Below, in pieces: positions 25,848-37,400 of a DNA stretch of 64,000 bases. Under the pieces are notes generated by a model, which was not told the origin of the DNA, did no database searches, and saw only the letters and a list, made by a program, of their open reading frames with translations. A program made the translations under genes and the position numbers. The stretch lies in NCBI RefSeq assembly GCF_001971725.1, contig NZ_CP019388.1:2746501-2810500 (forward strand), written 5' to 3'. The stretch's first letter is position 1. Each line of letters opens with the position of its first letter. This DNA is from Winogradskyella sp. J14-2 (GTDB taxonomy: Bacteria > Bacteroidota > Bacteroidia > Flavobacteriales > Flavobacteriaceae).

Positions 25848-26393
25848 TTATTTAGTAAAGGGTACCACAACTCTAACAGTGTCCCAACCCATGTGCATGT
25901 GTACACCATTATCAGATGCCTCAAAAGCTACAGAAAAAGCCTCTAGAGATTCATCATCTTTACTAGTAGGTACGGTAATTCTGGCTACATCATTTTCTTC
26001 ATTATAAAAATAACTGCCCCAAACATTTAAATCTGTACTAAGAATAACGGTCCATTCTTTTTCTCCAGGAATCGCATATACAGTATAGGTGCCTTCTTTC
26101 ACATCAGCTCCATTCAGTTTCATATCGGAATATACATGGAGTTCAGCTGCTTCATTGGCTCCAAGTCTCCATACTTTTCCAGGCTTAGCTAAATCATATA
26201 CCTCTCTGTCCTTTAACTGAGGTCTGCTGTAAACTATTTTTATTAGTTTGTCAGATACTTTGTAATCACTTGGGTAAGATGCCGCATCCATAGGGCTTTT
26301 ATCTAATCCTGAAAATTTTTGAGCTTCAGCATTAAAAGATAGAAGTAAAGCAAATGCAAATGCAATAGTTGAAATTAATCGTGTTGTTTTCAT
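25848..26393 (-). CDS. DUF2911 secreted protein
   Basis: A 181-residue exported protein with a signal peptide (cleavage near NAEAQK, residue 25). The rest is a single DUF2911 domain, with IVYSRPQLKDREVYD, GKVWRLGANEAAELHV, GTYTVYAIPGEKEWTVIL and a final HMHMGWDTVRVVVPF strand. The family is widespread in Bacteroidota with no assigned function. Periplasmic location is expected. The gene is monocistronic, converging on the HNH gene across a clear hairpin and separated from asnB by 233 bp in which I see no feature. Confidence 0.88.
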   Translation of the reverse strand: MKTTRLISTIAFAFALLLSFNAEAQKFSGLDKSPMDAASYPSDYKVSDKLIKIVYSRPQLKDREVYDLAKPGKVWRLGANEAAELHVYSDMKLNGADVKEGTYTVYAIPGEKEWTVILSTDLNVWGSYFYNEENDVARITVPTSKDDESLEAFSVAFEASDNGVHMHMGWDTVRVVVPFTK

Positions 26394-26626
26394 GTTTTTG
26401 GTTTTTAGTTGTTCTAAAATTAGGCTTTAATACATCAAAAGGTCGAAAAAAAATCCCAAAGTTTACAGATTAAAAGTTAAATAGGTGAATTGAGCTGTTT
26501 TAACTTTTAATAATTTGCAAAATCACTTATAAATGTTTTGTATTGAAACTATTTTAGTTATTTATGTTTAATAATTAAAACTTTAATTTCATATTTGTTT
26601 TAAAATTAATAATTAAAGAAAGAGTT

Positions 26627-28288
26627 ATGTGCGGAATAGTATGTGCGTTTGATATAAAACAAAAATCAGAAGATTTAAGACCTCAAGTGTTAGAAATGGC
26701 CAAATCAATTAGGCATCGTGGACCCGATTGGAGTGGTATTTACAGTAATGAAAAAGCTATTTTAGCACACGAGCGTTTGGCCATTGTAGATCCTGCTTCA
26801 GGAAAACAGCCACTATTTAGTGAAGATAAAAAGTTGATTTTAGCAGCAAATGGTGAAATCTATAACCATAAAGCCTTACGGGCTCAATTTCCAGATTATA
26901 AGTTTCAAACTAAAAGCGACTGTGAAGTTATTCTTGCCCTCTATAAGGAGAAAGGTGTTGACTTTGTAGATAAAATGAACGGCATTTTCGGTTTTGCTAT
27001 TTACGATGTTGATAAAGATGAGTACTTCATTGCAAGAGATCATATGGGAATTATCCCTTTATATATGGGCTGGGATAAGCACGGAACATTCTATGTGGCT
27101 TCAGAATTAAAAGCTCTAGAAGGTGTATGTACAAAAATTGAATTATTCCCTCCTGGGCATTATATGTCTAGTACAAATGGCGAGTTGGTAAAGTGGTATA
27201 AGCGCGATTGGGAAGATTATGATGCTGTTAAAGACAATGAAACTAGTATTGAAGAAGTTAAGCAAGCACTCGAGGATGCGGTGCACAGACAGTTAATGAG
27301 CGATGTGCCTTATGGTGTTTTATTATCAGGTGGTTTAGATTCTTCGGTAACATCTGCTATAGCAAAAAAATATTCGCAACGACGTATAGAAGCTGATGAT
27401 AAAGAGCAAGCTTGGTGGCCACAATTACATAGCTTTTCTGTTGGATTGGAAGGATCACCAGATTTGGCTGCAGCACAAAAAGTTGCAGATCATATTGGAA
27501 CTATTCATCATGAAATAAAATTTACCATACAAGAGGGATTGGATGCTATAAAAGATGTTATCTATAACATTGAGACATATGACATAACAACGATTCGTTC
27601 CTCTACACCAATGTATTTAATGGCGCGTGTTATTAAATCTATGGGAATAAAAATGGTACTATCTGGCGAAGGAGCAGATGAGATTTTTGGTGGCTATCTT
27701 TACTTTCATAAAGCGCCAAGTGCACAAGAATTTCACGAAGAGACGGTTCGTAAGTTAGATAAATTGCATATGTACGATTGTTTGCGCGCTAATAAAAGTT
27801 TAATGGCTTGGGGAATTGAAGGCCGTGTACCGTTTTTAGATAAAGAGTTTATGGATGTTGCCATGCGTATCAACCCAAAAGACAAAATGATTAATGGCGA
27901 GCGTATGGAGAAATGGGTAATTCGTAAAGCCTTTGAGGATTATTTACTTAAAAGTGTAGCGTGGAGACAAAAAGAACAATTTAGTGATGGTGTGGGTTAC
28001 AGCTGGATTGATACTTTAAAAGAAATTGTAGAAAAAGAAGTCACGGACGAGCAATTGACAAATGCTAAATTTAGATTTCCAATAAACACACCATTAAATA
28101 AAGAGGAATATTATTATCGCTCTATTTTTGAGTCGCATTTTCCGAGTGATGCAGCAGCATTAAGTGTACCGCAAGAAGCAAGTGTAGCTTGTAGTACTGC
28201 CACAGCACTAGAATGGGACGAAGCGTTTAAGAATATGAATGAGCCTTCTGGTAGAGCTATTGCCAATGTGCACGATGATGCATATTAG
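26627..28288 (+). CDS. asnB: Asparagine synthase B (glutamine-hydrolysing)
   Basis: A 553-residue enzyme making asparagine from aspartate, ATP and glutamine. The class II glutamine amidotransferase nucleophile is Cys2 (MCGIVCAF), with RHRGPDWSG and ANGEIYNH as substrate-binding segments. The synthetase domain carries the PP-loop LLSGGLDSSVT, then SVGLEGSPDL, LSGEGADEIFGGYLYF and the C-terminal GIEGRVPFLDKEFMDVA. Length matches E. coli AsnB almost exactly. No terminator is obvious downstream; a 447-bp gap follows before gyrB. Confidence 0.98.
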   Translation: MCGIVCAFDIKQKSEDLRPQVLEMAKSIRHRGPDWSGIYSNEKAILAHERLAIVDPASGKQPLFSEDKKLILAANGEIYNHKALRAQFPDYKFQTKSDCEVILALYKEKGVDFVDKMNGIFGFAIYDVDKDEYFIARDHMGIIPLYMGWDKHGTFYVASELKALEGVCTKIELFPPGHYMSSTNGELVKWYKRDWEDYDAVKDNETSIEEVKQALEDAVHRQLMSDVPYGVLLSGGLDSSVTSAIAKKYSQRRIEADDKEQAWWPQLHSFSVGLEGSPDLAAAQKVADHIGTIHHEIKFTIQEGLDAIKDVIYNIETYDITTIRSSTPMYLMARVIKSMGIKMVLSGEGADEIFGGYLYFHKAPSAQEFHEETVRKLDKLHMYDCLRANKSLMAWGIEGRVPFLDKEFMDVAMRINPKDKMINGERMEKWVIRKAFEDYLLKSVAWRQKEQFSDGVGYSWIDTLKEIVEKEVTDEQLTNAKFRFPINTPLNKEEYYYRSIFESHFPSDAAALSVPQEASVACSTATALEWDEAFKNMNEPSGRAIANVHDDAY

Positions 28289-28654
28289 TATATTAAGTTT
28301 AAGTTTTTTCAAAGGATTATTTCCTTCGATAATAACACTGGCTTCAATACATTGTTTGACGAAATTAAAGTTTTTCAAACTAAAGGATACTGTTTAAAAT
28401 AAAAACGATGTCAATTTTGAGGATTTATTGATGAAAAAATGACCTAAATTTCACTTCCATTTATGTTATGGTTCATCCAAAACTTCACTTCTAAGCCACT
28501 TTTTTAAATTTCAACTTTTAGCTAGGTTCAAAAATCAGTAAAATCGAATTTAAGGTGCTTTTTAAGCGTTTTAAGACGTTTTTGTGTTTTTAACAATTGT
28601 TGATAATTATTGCTTATAGTCGATAAAAAGCTATGTTTAGGCTTTAATTTTTTG

Positions 28655-28662
28655 TATCTTTG
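28655..28662 (+). promoter_or_regulatory. gyrB -7 promoter motif
   Basis: TATCTTTG, a match to TAnnTTTG, lies 73 bp before the gyrB ATG, so the predicted transcript has a leader of about 65-70 nt. Confidence 0.55.
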
Positions 28663-28676
28663 AAAGTACTCATAAG

Positions 28677-28698
28677 AGACGCACTAAGCGTCTTTTTT
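28677..28698 (+). terminator. Terminator-like hairpin in the gyrB leader
   Basis: AGACGC at 28677-28682 and GCGTCT at 28688-28693 form a perfect 6-bp stem with a 5-nt loop, followed by a six-T run at 28693-28698. It lies between the -7 motif and the gyrB start codon, so it would be transcribed within the first 30 nt or so of the gyrB mRNA. Confidence 0.65.
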
Positions 28699-28732
28699 GT
28701 TGTAAAATTAAAACTAAATCTTATCTAAATAA

Positions 28733-30673
<1,941 letters not shown>

Positions 30674-30698
30674 CTAAAATTTAGAACCCTAGGATTAT

Positions 30699-30733
30699 AA
30701 GCAATTACATGAAACGTGTAATTGCTTTTTTTT
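30699..30733 (+). terminator. gyrB terminator
   Basis: AAGCAATTACA at 30699-30709 pairs with TGTAATTGCTT at 30717-30727, followed by a run of T residues to 30733. Confidence 0.85.
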
Positions 30734-30828
30734 ACCATAAAATTCCGATAAAAAGCATTTAATAGCGATAAAATACACCGTTTAGGATTCTTTTAATACC
30801 TTTATTACAAATTATAAACTTAACCACA

Positions 30829-31845
30829 ATGAGATATTCTTTTCTAACACTCGTGTTTTTTTCTTCGTTTTTAGCATTAAAATCACAAAATGATATAGAT
30901 GTTCTCCTTTCTGCAGGAATAGAGGATGCAAAACGTTTTGCAAATGACTATTTGGCACCAGGAACAAATGGTGTTATGCATAGTATGAATACCAATTGGT
31001 TTAATTCTGCTAAAGTAAAACCATTAGGAGGTTTTGAGATTTCGCTTTTGGCTAATGCAGCTTTAGTTGGTGATGATGATAAAAGTTTTAGTATGAACAC
31101 AGCTAATTATAATAACGTTCAGTTTGTGACAGGGCCAAGTACTCAGAATGTAGCTACGGTTCTGGGAGAAAACAATCCTTCAATTTTTGTCCAAGTAGAA
31201 TATGACGATCCTATTTTTGGTTCTCAAACAACTGAGTTTGAGCTCCCTCAAGGAATAGGTGAAGATAGCTATAATTTAATTCCTTCTGCGACCTTACAAG
31301 CCGCAGTTGGTTTAGGAAGTGGTATAGAAGTTAAAGCACGTTACTTGCCAAAAATAGATACAGATGAAGTAACCTTTAATATGTATGGTGCTGCACTACA
31401 GTTAGAATTTACAGAATGGTTACCAGCAGATAAGTTGTGGCCAGTGGCTTTATCAGGTATTTTGGCCTATAGTCACTTAGATAGCTCCTACGACTTAACA
31501 GAGTCATCTGGTATTGAAGGAGAAAATCAAAGGTTAGAAAATAACACAGACACATGGTTATTTTAGTTAGTTGTTTCAACTAAGTTACCTGTTTTTAATC
31601 TATATGGTGGATTAGGCTATTTAACCGGTAAAGCTGAGTCTGATTTATTAGGCGATTATAGAGTAACCGATGGTATATTAACTTCAGAAACAATAACAGA
31701 TCCCTTCTCGGTTTCTAGTGATGTCTCTGCAATGAGAGGTACTCTAGGTTTTAAATTGAAGCTAGGATTTTTTAGATTAAATGGTGAATATCATATTTCA
31801 GAGTTTGATGCCTTCTCCGTAGGAATTAATTTTGGTTTTAGATAA
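30829..31845 (+). pseudogene. DUF6588-like outer-membrane protein gene interrupted by an in-frame amber codon
   Basis: The first 245 codons encode an exported protein (signal peptide ending KSQND) of the DUF6588 type, with IDVLLSAGIEDAKRFANDYL, KPLGGFEISLLAN and beta-strand-rich sequence. The reading frame stops at a TAG at 31564-31566. Without any frame shift it then continues for 92 further codons that look like the missing end of the same beta barrel (VVSTKLPVFNLYGGLGYLTG, then ...AFSVGINFGFR and TAA at 31843-31845), followed by a proper terminator. The full product would be 338 residues. The simplest explanation is a CAG to TAG change, a sequencing error or, less likely, readthrough. The truncated form lacks the last strands and C-terminal aromatic residue needed for barrel insertion. 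Confidence 0.8.
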
Positions 31846-31863
31846 AAACGAATTAAATATTCT

Positions 31864-31890
31864 AAAGCAGTCTCAAAAGGCTGCTTTTTT
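31864..31890 (+). terminator. Terminator after the DUF6588-like gene
   Basis: AAGCAGTCT at 31865-31873 pairs with AGGCTGCTT (one G-U pair) over a short loop and is followed by a T run to 31890. It lies after the distal TAA at 31845, not after the amber codon, which supports the longer gene model. Confidence 0.8.
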
Positions 31891-31935
31891 ATTTAGATAG
31901 ATGACATAAATCATGGAATTTAGCTAGTAAAGTCT

Positions 31936-31943
31936 TAAATTTG
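31936..31943 (+). promoter_or_regulatory. mdh -7 promoter motif
   Basis: TAAATTTG lies 36 bp before the mdh ATG and fits TAnnTTTG. A -33 TTG is not clear. Confidence 0.45.
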
Positions 31944-31979
31944 TGGTACATAATTAATGATTAAAAAAACAAAAATAAA

Positions 31980-32906
31980 ATGAAAGTAACCGTAGTTGGC
32001 GCTGGTGCAGTAGGCGCAAGTTGTGCAGAGTATATCGCTATTAAAAATTTTGCTTCAGAGGTGGTATTATTAGACATTAAAGAAGGCTATGCAGAAGGTA
32101 AGGCAATGGACTTAATGCAAACCGCTTCTTTAAATGGTTTTGATACTAAAATTACAGGAAGTACAAACGATTATTCAAAAACTGCAAATAGCGATATTTG
32201 TGTTATTACCTCTGGTATTCCTCGTAAGCCTGGCATGACGCGCGAAGAACTTATAGGTATTAATGCAGGTATAGTAAAAACAGTTTCTGCCAGCTTGGTT
32301 GAGCATTCACCAAATACAATTCTAATTGTTGTGAGTAATCCAATGGATACAATGACGTATTTAGCTCACAAAACTACAGGTTTACCAAAGCATAGAATTA
32401 TAGGTATGGGTGGTGCATTAGACTCTGCTCGTTTTAAATATAGGTTAGCTGAGGCCTTAGAAGCGCCAATTAGCGACGTAGACGGAATGGTAATTGGTGG
32501 ACATAGCGATAAAGGTATGGTGCCATTAACATCTCATGCCACCAGAAACAGCATTAAGGTTTCTGAGTTTTTATCAGAAGAGCGTTTAGACCAAGTTAAA
32601 GAAGCTACTAAAGTAGGCGGAGCAACTTTAACAAAGTTATTAGGAACATCTGCATGGTATGCACCAGGCGCTGCAGTAAGCGGATTGGTACAAGCAATAG
32701 CTTGCGATCAAAAGAAAATGTTTCCTTGCTCAACATTATTAGATGGTGAGTATGGTTTAAGAGATCTGTGTATTGGTGTACCAGTTATTTTAGGAAAGAA
32801 TGGGATTGAAAAAATAGTAGATGTTCCACTTAGTGACGCAGAAAAGCAGCATCTAGCAGAAAGTGCTGATGGTGTAAAAAAGACAAATGCCCTATTAGAG
32901 CTATAA
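31980..32906 (+). CDS. mdh: Malate dehydrogenase (LDH-like type)
   Basis: A 308-residue NAD-dependent malate dehydrogenase of the citric acid cycle. The Rossmann motif VVGAGAVGASCAEYIA opens the protein. The substrate loop shows SGIPRKPGMTREEL with the paired Arg residues, VVSNPMDTMTYLA carries the Asp/Asn region, and GMGGALDSARFKYRLA plus VIGGHSDKGMVPL contain the catalytic Arg and His. It belongs to the LDH-like (MDH type 3) branch normal for Bacteroidota. It sits between two hairpin terminators and is thus a single-gene transcription unit. Confidence 0.97.
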   Translation: MKVTVVGAGAVGASCAEYIAIKNFASEVVLLDIKEGYAEGKAMDLMQTASLNGFDTKITGSTNDYSKTANSDICVITSGIPRKPGMTREELIGINAGIVKTVSASLVEHSPNTILIVVSNPMDTMTYLAHKTTGLPKHRIIGMGGALDSARFKYRLAEALEAPISDVDGMVIGGHSDKGMVPLTSHATRNSIKVSEFLSEERLDQVKEATKVGGATLTKLLGTSAWYAPGAAVSGLVQAIACDQKKMFPCSTLLDGEYGLRDLCIGVPVILGKNGIEKIVDVPLSDAEKQHLAESADGVKKTNALLEL

Positions 32907-32933
32907 GGTTTTTATAAATCTTTAAAATAAAAT

Positions 32934-32967
32934 AAACCTTACCAACGTATTTGTTGGTAAGGTTTTT
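32934..32967 (+). terminator. mdh terminator
   Basis: AAACCTTACCAAC at 32934-32946 and GTTGGTAAGGTTT at 32953-32965 form a 13-bp perfect stem, ending in a T tract. Confidence 0.9.
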
Positions 32968-32996
32968 CTATATTACACAAAATAAACTTTATAAAG

Positions 32997-33656
32997 ATGA
33001 AAAAAATATTAATGTTGGCCTTACTATACAGCTTCGCCTTTATAGTTAACGCACAAGAAAAAGTTACAGAAGGTGTTATCACGTTAAAGCAAACCTATAA
33101 GTCCAATGACGAAGCAACACAAGCTCAGTTTGCAATGATGGGCGACATTGTAACAACCACTTTTTTTAAAGAAAAAAAGTCTAGAATAGAAATGTCTAAT
33201 CCCATGTCTGGCGATGTGGTAATTATTACAGATTCTAAAAGTATGGAAAGCCTAACTCTGTTAGATAATCCAATGATGGGTCAGAAATATCAAAAGCAAA
33301 CTATAGATCTGCCTAAAGATAAATCTGATGATATAAACATTGAAGAAGGAAGCGAGACCAAAACGATACTAGGTTATAAGTGTAAACAAAAATTAATGAC
33401 TATATCTGAAGGAGGTAATGACATAAAAATGGTGATGTATACTACAGACAAAATTGCGCCTGTTTTAAGTCAACAAAATGCACAATATAGCAATAAGCTT
33501 GGCGGCTTTCCAATGTACACTGAGATGAGTATGACTCAAGGCGAAGTAGTATTTACAATTATCTCTGAGGTTACAGAAGTAAAAAGCGAAAGCGTAGATG
33601 ATTCAAAATTTAGTTTAACGCCACCAGAAGGTTATACCAAGATGGAAGGCATGTAA
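32997..33656 (+). CDS. DUF4412-like secreted protein
   Basis: A 219-residue exported protein (signal peptide ending VNAQEK, residue 20). The mature part resembles DUF4412-type proteins: an initial EGVITLKQTY strand, a Met-rich stretch (QFAMMGDIV, MSNPMSGDV, DNPMMGQKY), the TKTILGYKCKQKL segment and a terminal KFSLTPPEGYTKMEGM. Such proteins are predicted periplasmic and have unknown function; methionine clustering might suggest metal contact, but this is speculation. It lies between the mdh terminator and its own weaker terminator, so it is a single-gene unit. Confidence 0.7.
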   Translation: MKKILMLALLYSFAFIVNAQEKVTEGVITLKQTYKSNDEATQAQFAMMGDIVTTTFFKEKKSRIEMSNPMSGDVVIITDSKSMESLTLLDNPMMGQKYQKQTIDLPKDKSDDINIEEGSETKTILGYKCKQKLMTISEGGNDIKMVMYTTDKIAPVLSQQNAQYSNKLGGFPMYTEMSMTQGEVVFTIISEVTEVKSESVDDSKFSLTPPEGYTKMEGM

Positions 33657-33681
33657 ATTAAGTTTAACATAATCTTAAAAC

Positions 33682-33713
33682 AAAGGCTGCAGAAATGCGG
33701 TCTTTATTTTTTG
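33682..33713 (+). terminator. Probable terminator
   Basis: AAAGGCTGC at 33682-33690 pairs with GCGGTCTTT at 33697-33705 (two G-U pairs), followed by ATTTTTTG. It overlaps the region just before the next promoter motif. Confidence 0.65.
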
Positions 33714-33714
33714 T

Positions 33715-33722
33715 TATATTTG
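33715..33722 (+). promoter_or_regulatory. -7 motif abutting the next start codon
   Basis: TATATTTG ends 4 bp before the first ATG (33727) and 13 bp before a second in-frame ATG (33736), so either a near-leaderless mRNA or use of the second ATG is expected. Confidence 0.45.
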
Positions 33723-33726
33723 CCGC

Positions 33727-34341
33727 ATGCGCACCATGTGTCATTTTGGTATTATAATTATTCTGTTCACTTTTTTAGGGAGGTTTATAGATGCATCTGC
33801 TACTCCAAATCAAGAGATAACCGTTCAGTTTACTAATACCAACGTTTCTGAGATTGAAATACAGAATGCTGTTAGCGAAATACAGAAAAAACTCCAAAAA
33901 TTAGGTGCCGAAAATTTTTACGTTGGTCATGATAAGAATGGAAACCTTAAAATTACCTATTACAGTGGTAGAGATGTTAAAAGTATTGAACAAGTACTAA
34001 ACAATAGTAGCGATTTAAGTGTTTTATTAACAACTGACAATAGCAGCAATCATCAAAATTCAGATAAAAGATCACTTCAAGACTATAGACTCAATGTTTC
34101 TAAAATTCAGAAGAAAAATCAAAAAAATGATTGGGGTTTCGATGGAGTTCAGATTGTTGAGCATAATCAAAAAACCGACAGGTTTAATAGCTTAAAAAAA
34201 AGTGTTTCTGGTCTATTAAAACATTCGGCTACATTACATCAATTAGTAAAAACTGTATGTAAGATAAATTCTGGTGTTTTCTTATTAGATAATAAAAACA
34301 CCTATGAAATACCAGAAGCAAGGGCTGGCCCATTATCTTAA
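33727..34341 (+). CDS. Hypothetical exported protein upstream of secDF
   Basis: A 204-residue protein I cannot assign to a family. The N-terminus is a hydrophobic segment (FGIIIILFTFLGRFI) ending near DASATPNQ, compatible with a signal peptide or anchor. The first half (QFTNTNVSEIEIQNAVSEI, then KKLQKLGAENFYVGHDKNGNLKITYYSG) has an alpha-beta pattern in which a helix precedes K-L-x-x-L-G and a strand pair, faintly like the P1 head region of SecD. The second half is Lys/Ser-rich and ends PEARAGPLS. The gene lies 154 bp upstream of secDF, but secDF has its own promoter. A start at 33736 is an alternative. Confidence 0.65.
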   Translation: MRTMCHFGIIIILFTFLGRFIDASATPNQEITVQFTNTNVSEIEIQNAVSEIQKKLQKLGAENFYVGHDKNGNLKITYYSGRDVKSIEQVLNNSSDLSVLLTTDNSSNHQNSDKRSLQDYRLNVSKIQKKNQKNDWGFDGVQIVEHNQKTDRFNSLKKSVSGLLKHSATLHQLVKTVCKINSGVFLLDNKNTYEIPEARAGPLS

Positions 34342-34431
34342 GGAATTTATAATAAATTCTATGACACTTCATTTAACTTTTGAATCAATCAAAAGGCACA
34401 AAAAAATAATTTATAACATAAAAAAAATTAA

Positions 34432-34462
34432 TTGTCTGATTATGTGGTAAATTCTATATTTG
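34432..34462 (+). promoter_or_regulatory. secDF promoter
   Basis: TTG at 34432-34434 and TATATTTG at 34455-34462 are separated by 20 bp, a good match to the Bacteroidota -33/-7 arrangement. The motif overlaps the extended reading frame of secDF and therefore supports the ATG at 34496. Confidence 0.7.
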
Positions 34463-34495
34463 CCCGTTAAAAAATTAGATATAAAACAAAACAAA

Positions 34496-37400
34496 ATGCA
34501 AAACAAAGGAATAATTAAACTGTTTGCGCTACTATTTGGTTTGGTAAGTATTTACCAATTGTCTTTTACCTTTAAAGCCAATCAAATTGAAGACGAAGCA
34601 AAGCAAGCTGCTATAGCTAAGTATAACGAAACTCAAGAAGGTTATAACGACCTTAGAACACAAGCTGAGATTAATTACTTAGATTCTCTAAAAACTTCTA
34701 AAGTACAAGTTGGTGATACCTATGAGCCCATCGAGGTGTATAATCTACTGGGTGTTTCTCAGTACACTTATAATGAAGTTGAAAACAATGCCATGAAATT
34801 AGGTTTAGACCTTAAAGGTGGTATTAACGCTATTATTCAGATCTCTGTAAAAGATATCCTAAAAGGATTGGCAAACAATAGCAAAGATCCAGTATTTAAC
34901 AAGGCATTAGCTGATGCCGAAGAGCTGCAAAAAGATGCACAAGAGTCTTATTTAGAATCTTTTTTTAGAGCATTTGACGCTATTAAAGGTGATACTAAAT
35001 TAGCATCACCAGATATTTTTGCAAATAGAGATTTAAGCGATGACATTAAGTTTGATATGTCAGACGATGAAGTTAAAACCATCTTAGAAAAGAAAATAGA
35101 TGAGTCTATAGTATCTGCCTTCGAGGTATTGCGCAATCGTATTGATGGTTTTGGTGTATCATCACCAAACATTCAACGTTTAGGAAACTCTGGTCGTATA
35201 TTAATAGAATTACCTGGTGCAAGAGATAAAAAGCGTGTAGTAGACATTATTACTAAAACCGCCCAATTACAGTTTTGGGATACGTACAAGGCAGAAGAAA
35301 TGCTTCCATATGTATTTCAAGTTAACCAAGCCATGGTAGAAGCTGCCAAGGAAAAAGAAAGTGAAGACGATGTAGCTGATGCTGATACTTCTGAGGAAGA
35401 TCAAGATTCAACAAAAAGCACCATTGACGAATTAACAGGTCAAATCGAAACAGATTCAACAAGTGTTGCAGACGCCAATCCTCTGGGTATTCAAGGCCCA
35501 GGTGGTGGACCAGTTATTGCCAACTTTTTAGCGAAAGATAAGGAAAAAGTGTTGGAGGCTCTAAATGATCCAAAAAATAGAGCTTTATTACCTGCAGAAA
35601 TGCGTTACGCAAAATTTGTTTGGGGTATACAGTCTAAAGATTCTGAATTTTCTGAACTATATGCTATTAAAAGTAACAGGGATGGTATACCACAACTAAG
35701 TGGTGCAGTTATTACAGATGCTAGGCAAGATTACGATCAGTTAAGCAGACCAGCCGTAAGCATGCAGATGAATGCAAAAGGATCAAAAACTTGGGAAGAA
35801 ATGACCAAAGTTGCTTACGAGACACAAGGATATATTGCTATTGTATTAGATGATATTGTTTACTCTGCGCCGAGTGTAACTTCAGGGCCAATTGCAGGAG
35901 GAAGATCTCAAATATCGGGTGCATTTACGCTGAATGAGGCTGTGGATTTGGCAAACGTGTTAAGAGCAGGTAAATTACCAGCTTCTGCAGAGATTATTCA
36001 GGCAGATGAGGTTGGACCGTCTTTAGGGCAAGAAGCCATTGATAGCGGAATGATGTCCTTCCTAATAGCATTGGCCTTTGTAGTGTTATGGATGGTGTTT
36101 TACTATGGTAAAGCAGGTATTTTTGCTGATATAGCTTTATTGTTTAATATCTTATTAATTTTTGGTGTTTTAGCAAGTTTAGGTGCAGTACTTACCTTGC
36201 CAGGTATTGCAGGTATTGTATTAACTATTGGTATCTCGGTTGACGCGAACGTACTTATATTTGAACGTATTAGAGAAGAATTAGCAAAAGGAAAATCACA
36301 AAAGGAGTCTATTAAAGACGGCTTCTCAAATGCGTTATCTTCAATTTTAGATGCCAATATTACTACAGGTTTAACGGCATTAATTTTATTTGTATTTGGT
36401 ACAGGACCAATCAAAGGTTTTGCAACAACGTTAATCATAGGTATCTTAACATCATTGTTTACTGCAATTTTCATCACACGATTACTTATAGATTGGTGGG
36501 TGAATAGAGGTGGTACTTTAGATTTCTCAACAGCAATGACTAAAGGTTTATTTAAGAATGTAAACATAGATTTCTTAAAGAAACGTAAGATTGCTTATGT
36601 TATTTCTGGTGTGTTAATTCTAGCTAGTTTAGGGTCTTTATTCACAACTGGATTAGATCAAGGTATCGATTTTGTTGGAGGGCGAACCTATCAAGTTCGT
36701 TTTGAGCAGGCAGTAAGCACAGAGGAAATTACAAGTGTGCTTAACGATCCTAATGTTTTTGGAAGTGCTGAAGTAAAAACTATCGGTGCCGCAAATCAGT
36801 TGAAGATTTCAACTAAGTATAAAGTAGAAGACAACTCGGTTGAGGCTGATGAAGAAGTACAGACTAAATTGTTTGAAGCACTTAAGCCTTACCTACCAGA
36901 TGGTATGACCTATTCGGAGTTCCAAGATGGCTCAGGTGAAGCTAAAATTGGTAAAATGTTATCGAGTAAAGTGAGTCCTACCATTGCAGACGATATTAAG
37001 AAGTCATCATTCTGGGCGGTTTTAGGTTCTTTAGTAGTCGTATTTCTTTATATTTTATTTAGATTTAAGAGATGGCAGTTCTCATTAGGTGCTGTGGCGG
37101 CAGTGTTCCATGATGTTCTAATTGTATTAGGGATTTTCTCTTTAACATGGAAGTTTATGCCATTTAGTATGGAAATTGACCAAGCATTTATTGCGGCAAT
37201 CTTAACGGTTATTGGGTATTCATTAAACGATACCGTGGTCGTTTTCGATAGAATTAGAGAGTTCTTAAATGAACATACCTCTTGGGAATTTGGAAAAACA
37301 ATTAACGCTTCTCTTAACAGTACATTGAGCAGAACATTAAATACCTCAGTAACAACATTAGTGGTGTTATTGGCTATGTTTATTTTTGGTGCAGAATCTT

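Noticed and set aside
31564-31845. Frameshift as explanation for the early stop in the DUF6588-like gene
   Set aside because: The distal sequence continues in the same frame, so a single substitution suffices and no shift is needed.
36103-36567. 154-codon open frame on the minus strand inside secDF
   Set aside because: It lies wholly opposite well-conserved SecDF membrane segments and its product is a low-information mirror of that sequence with no family pattern.
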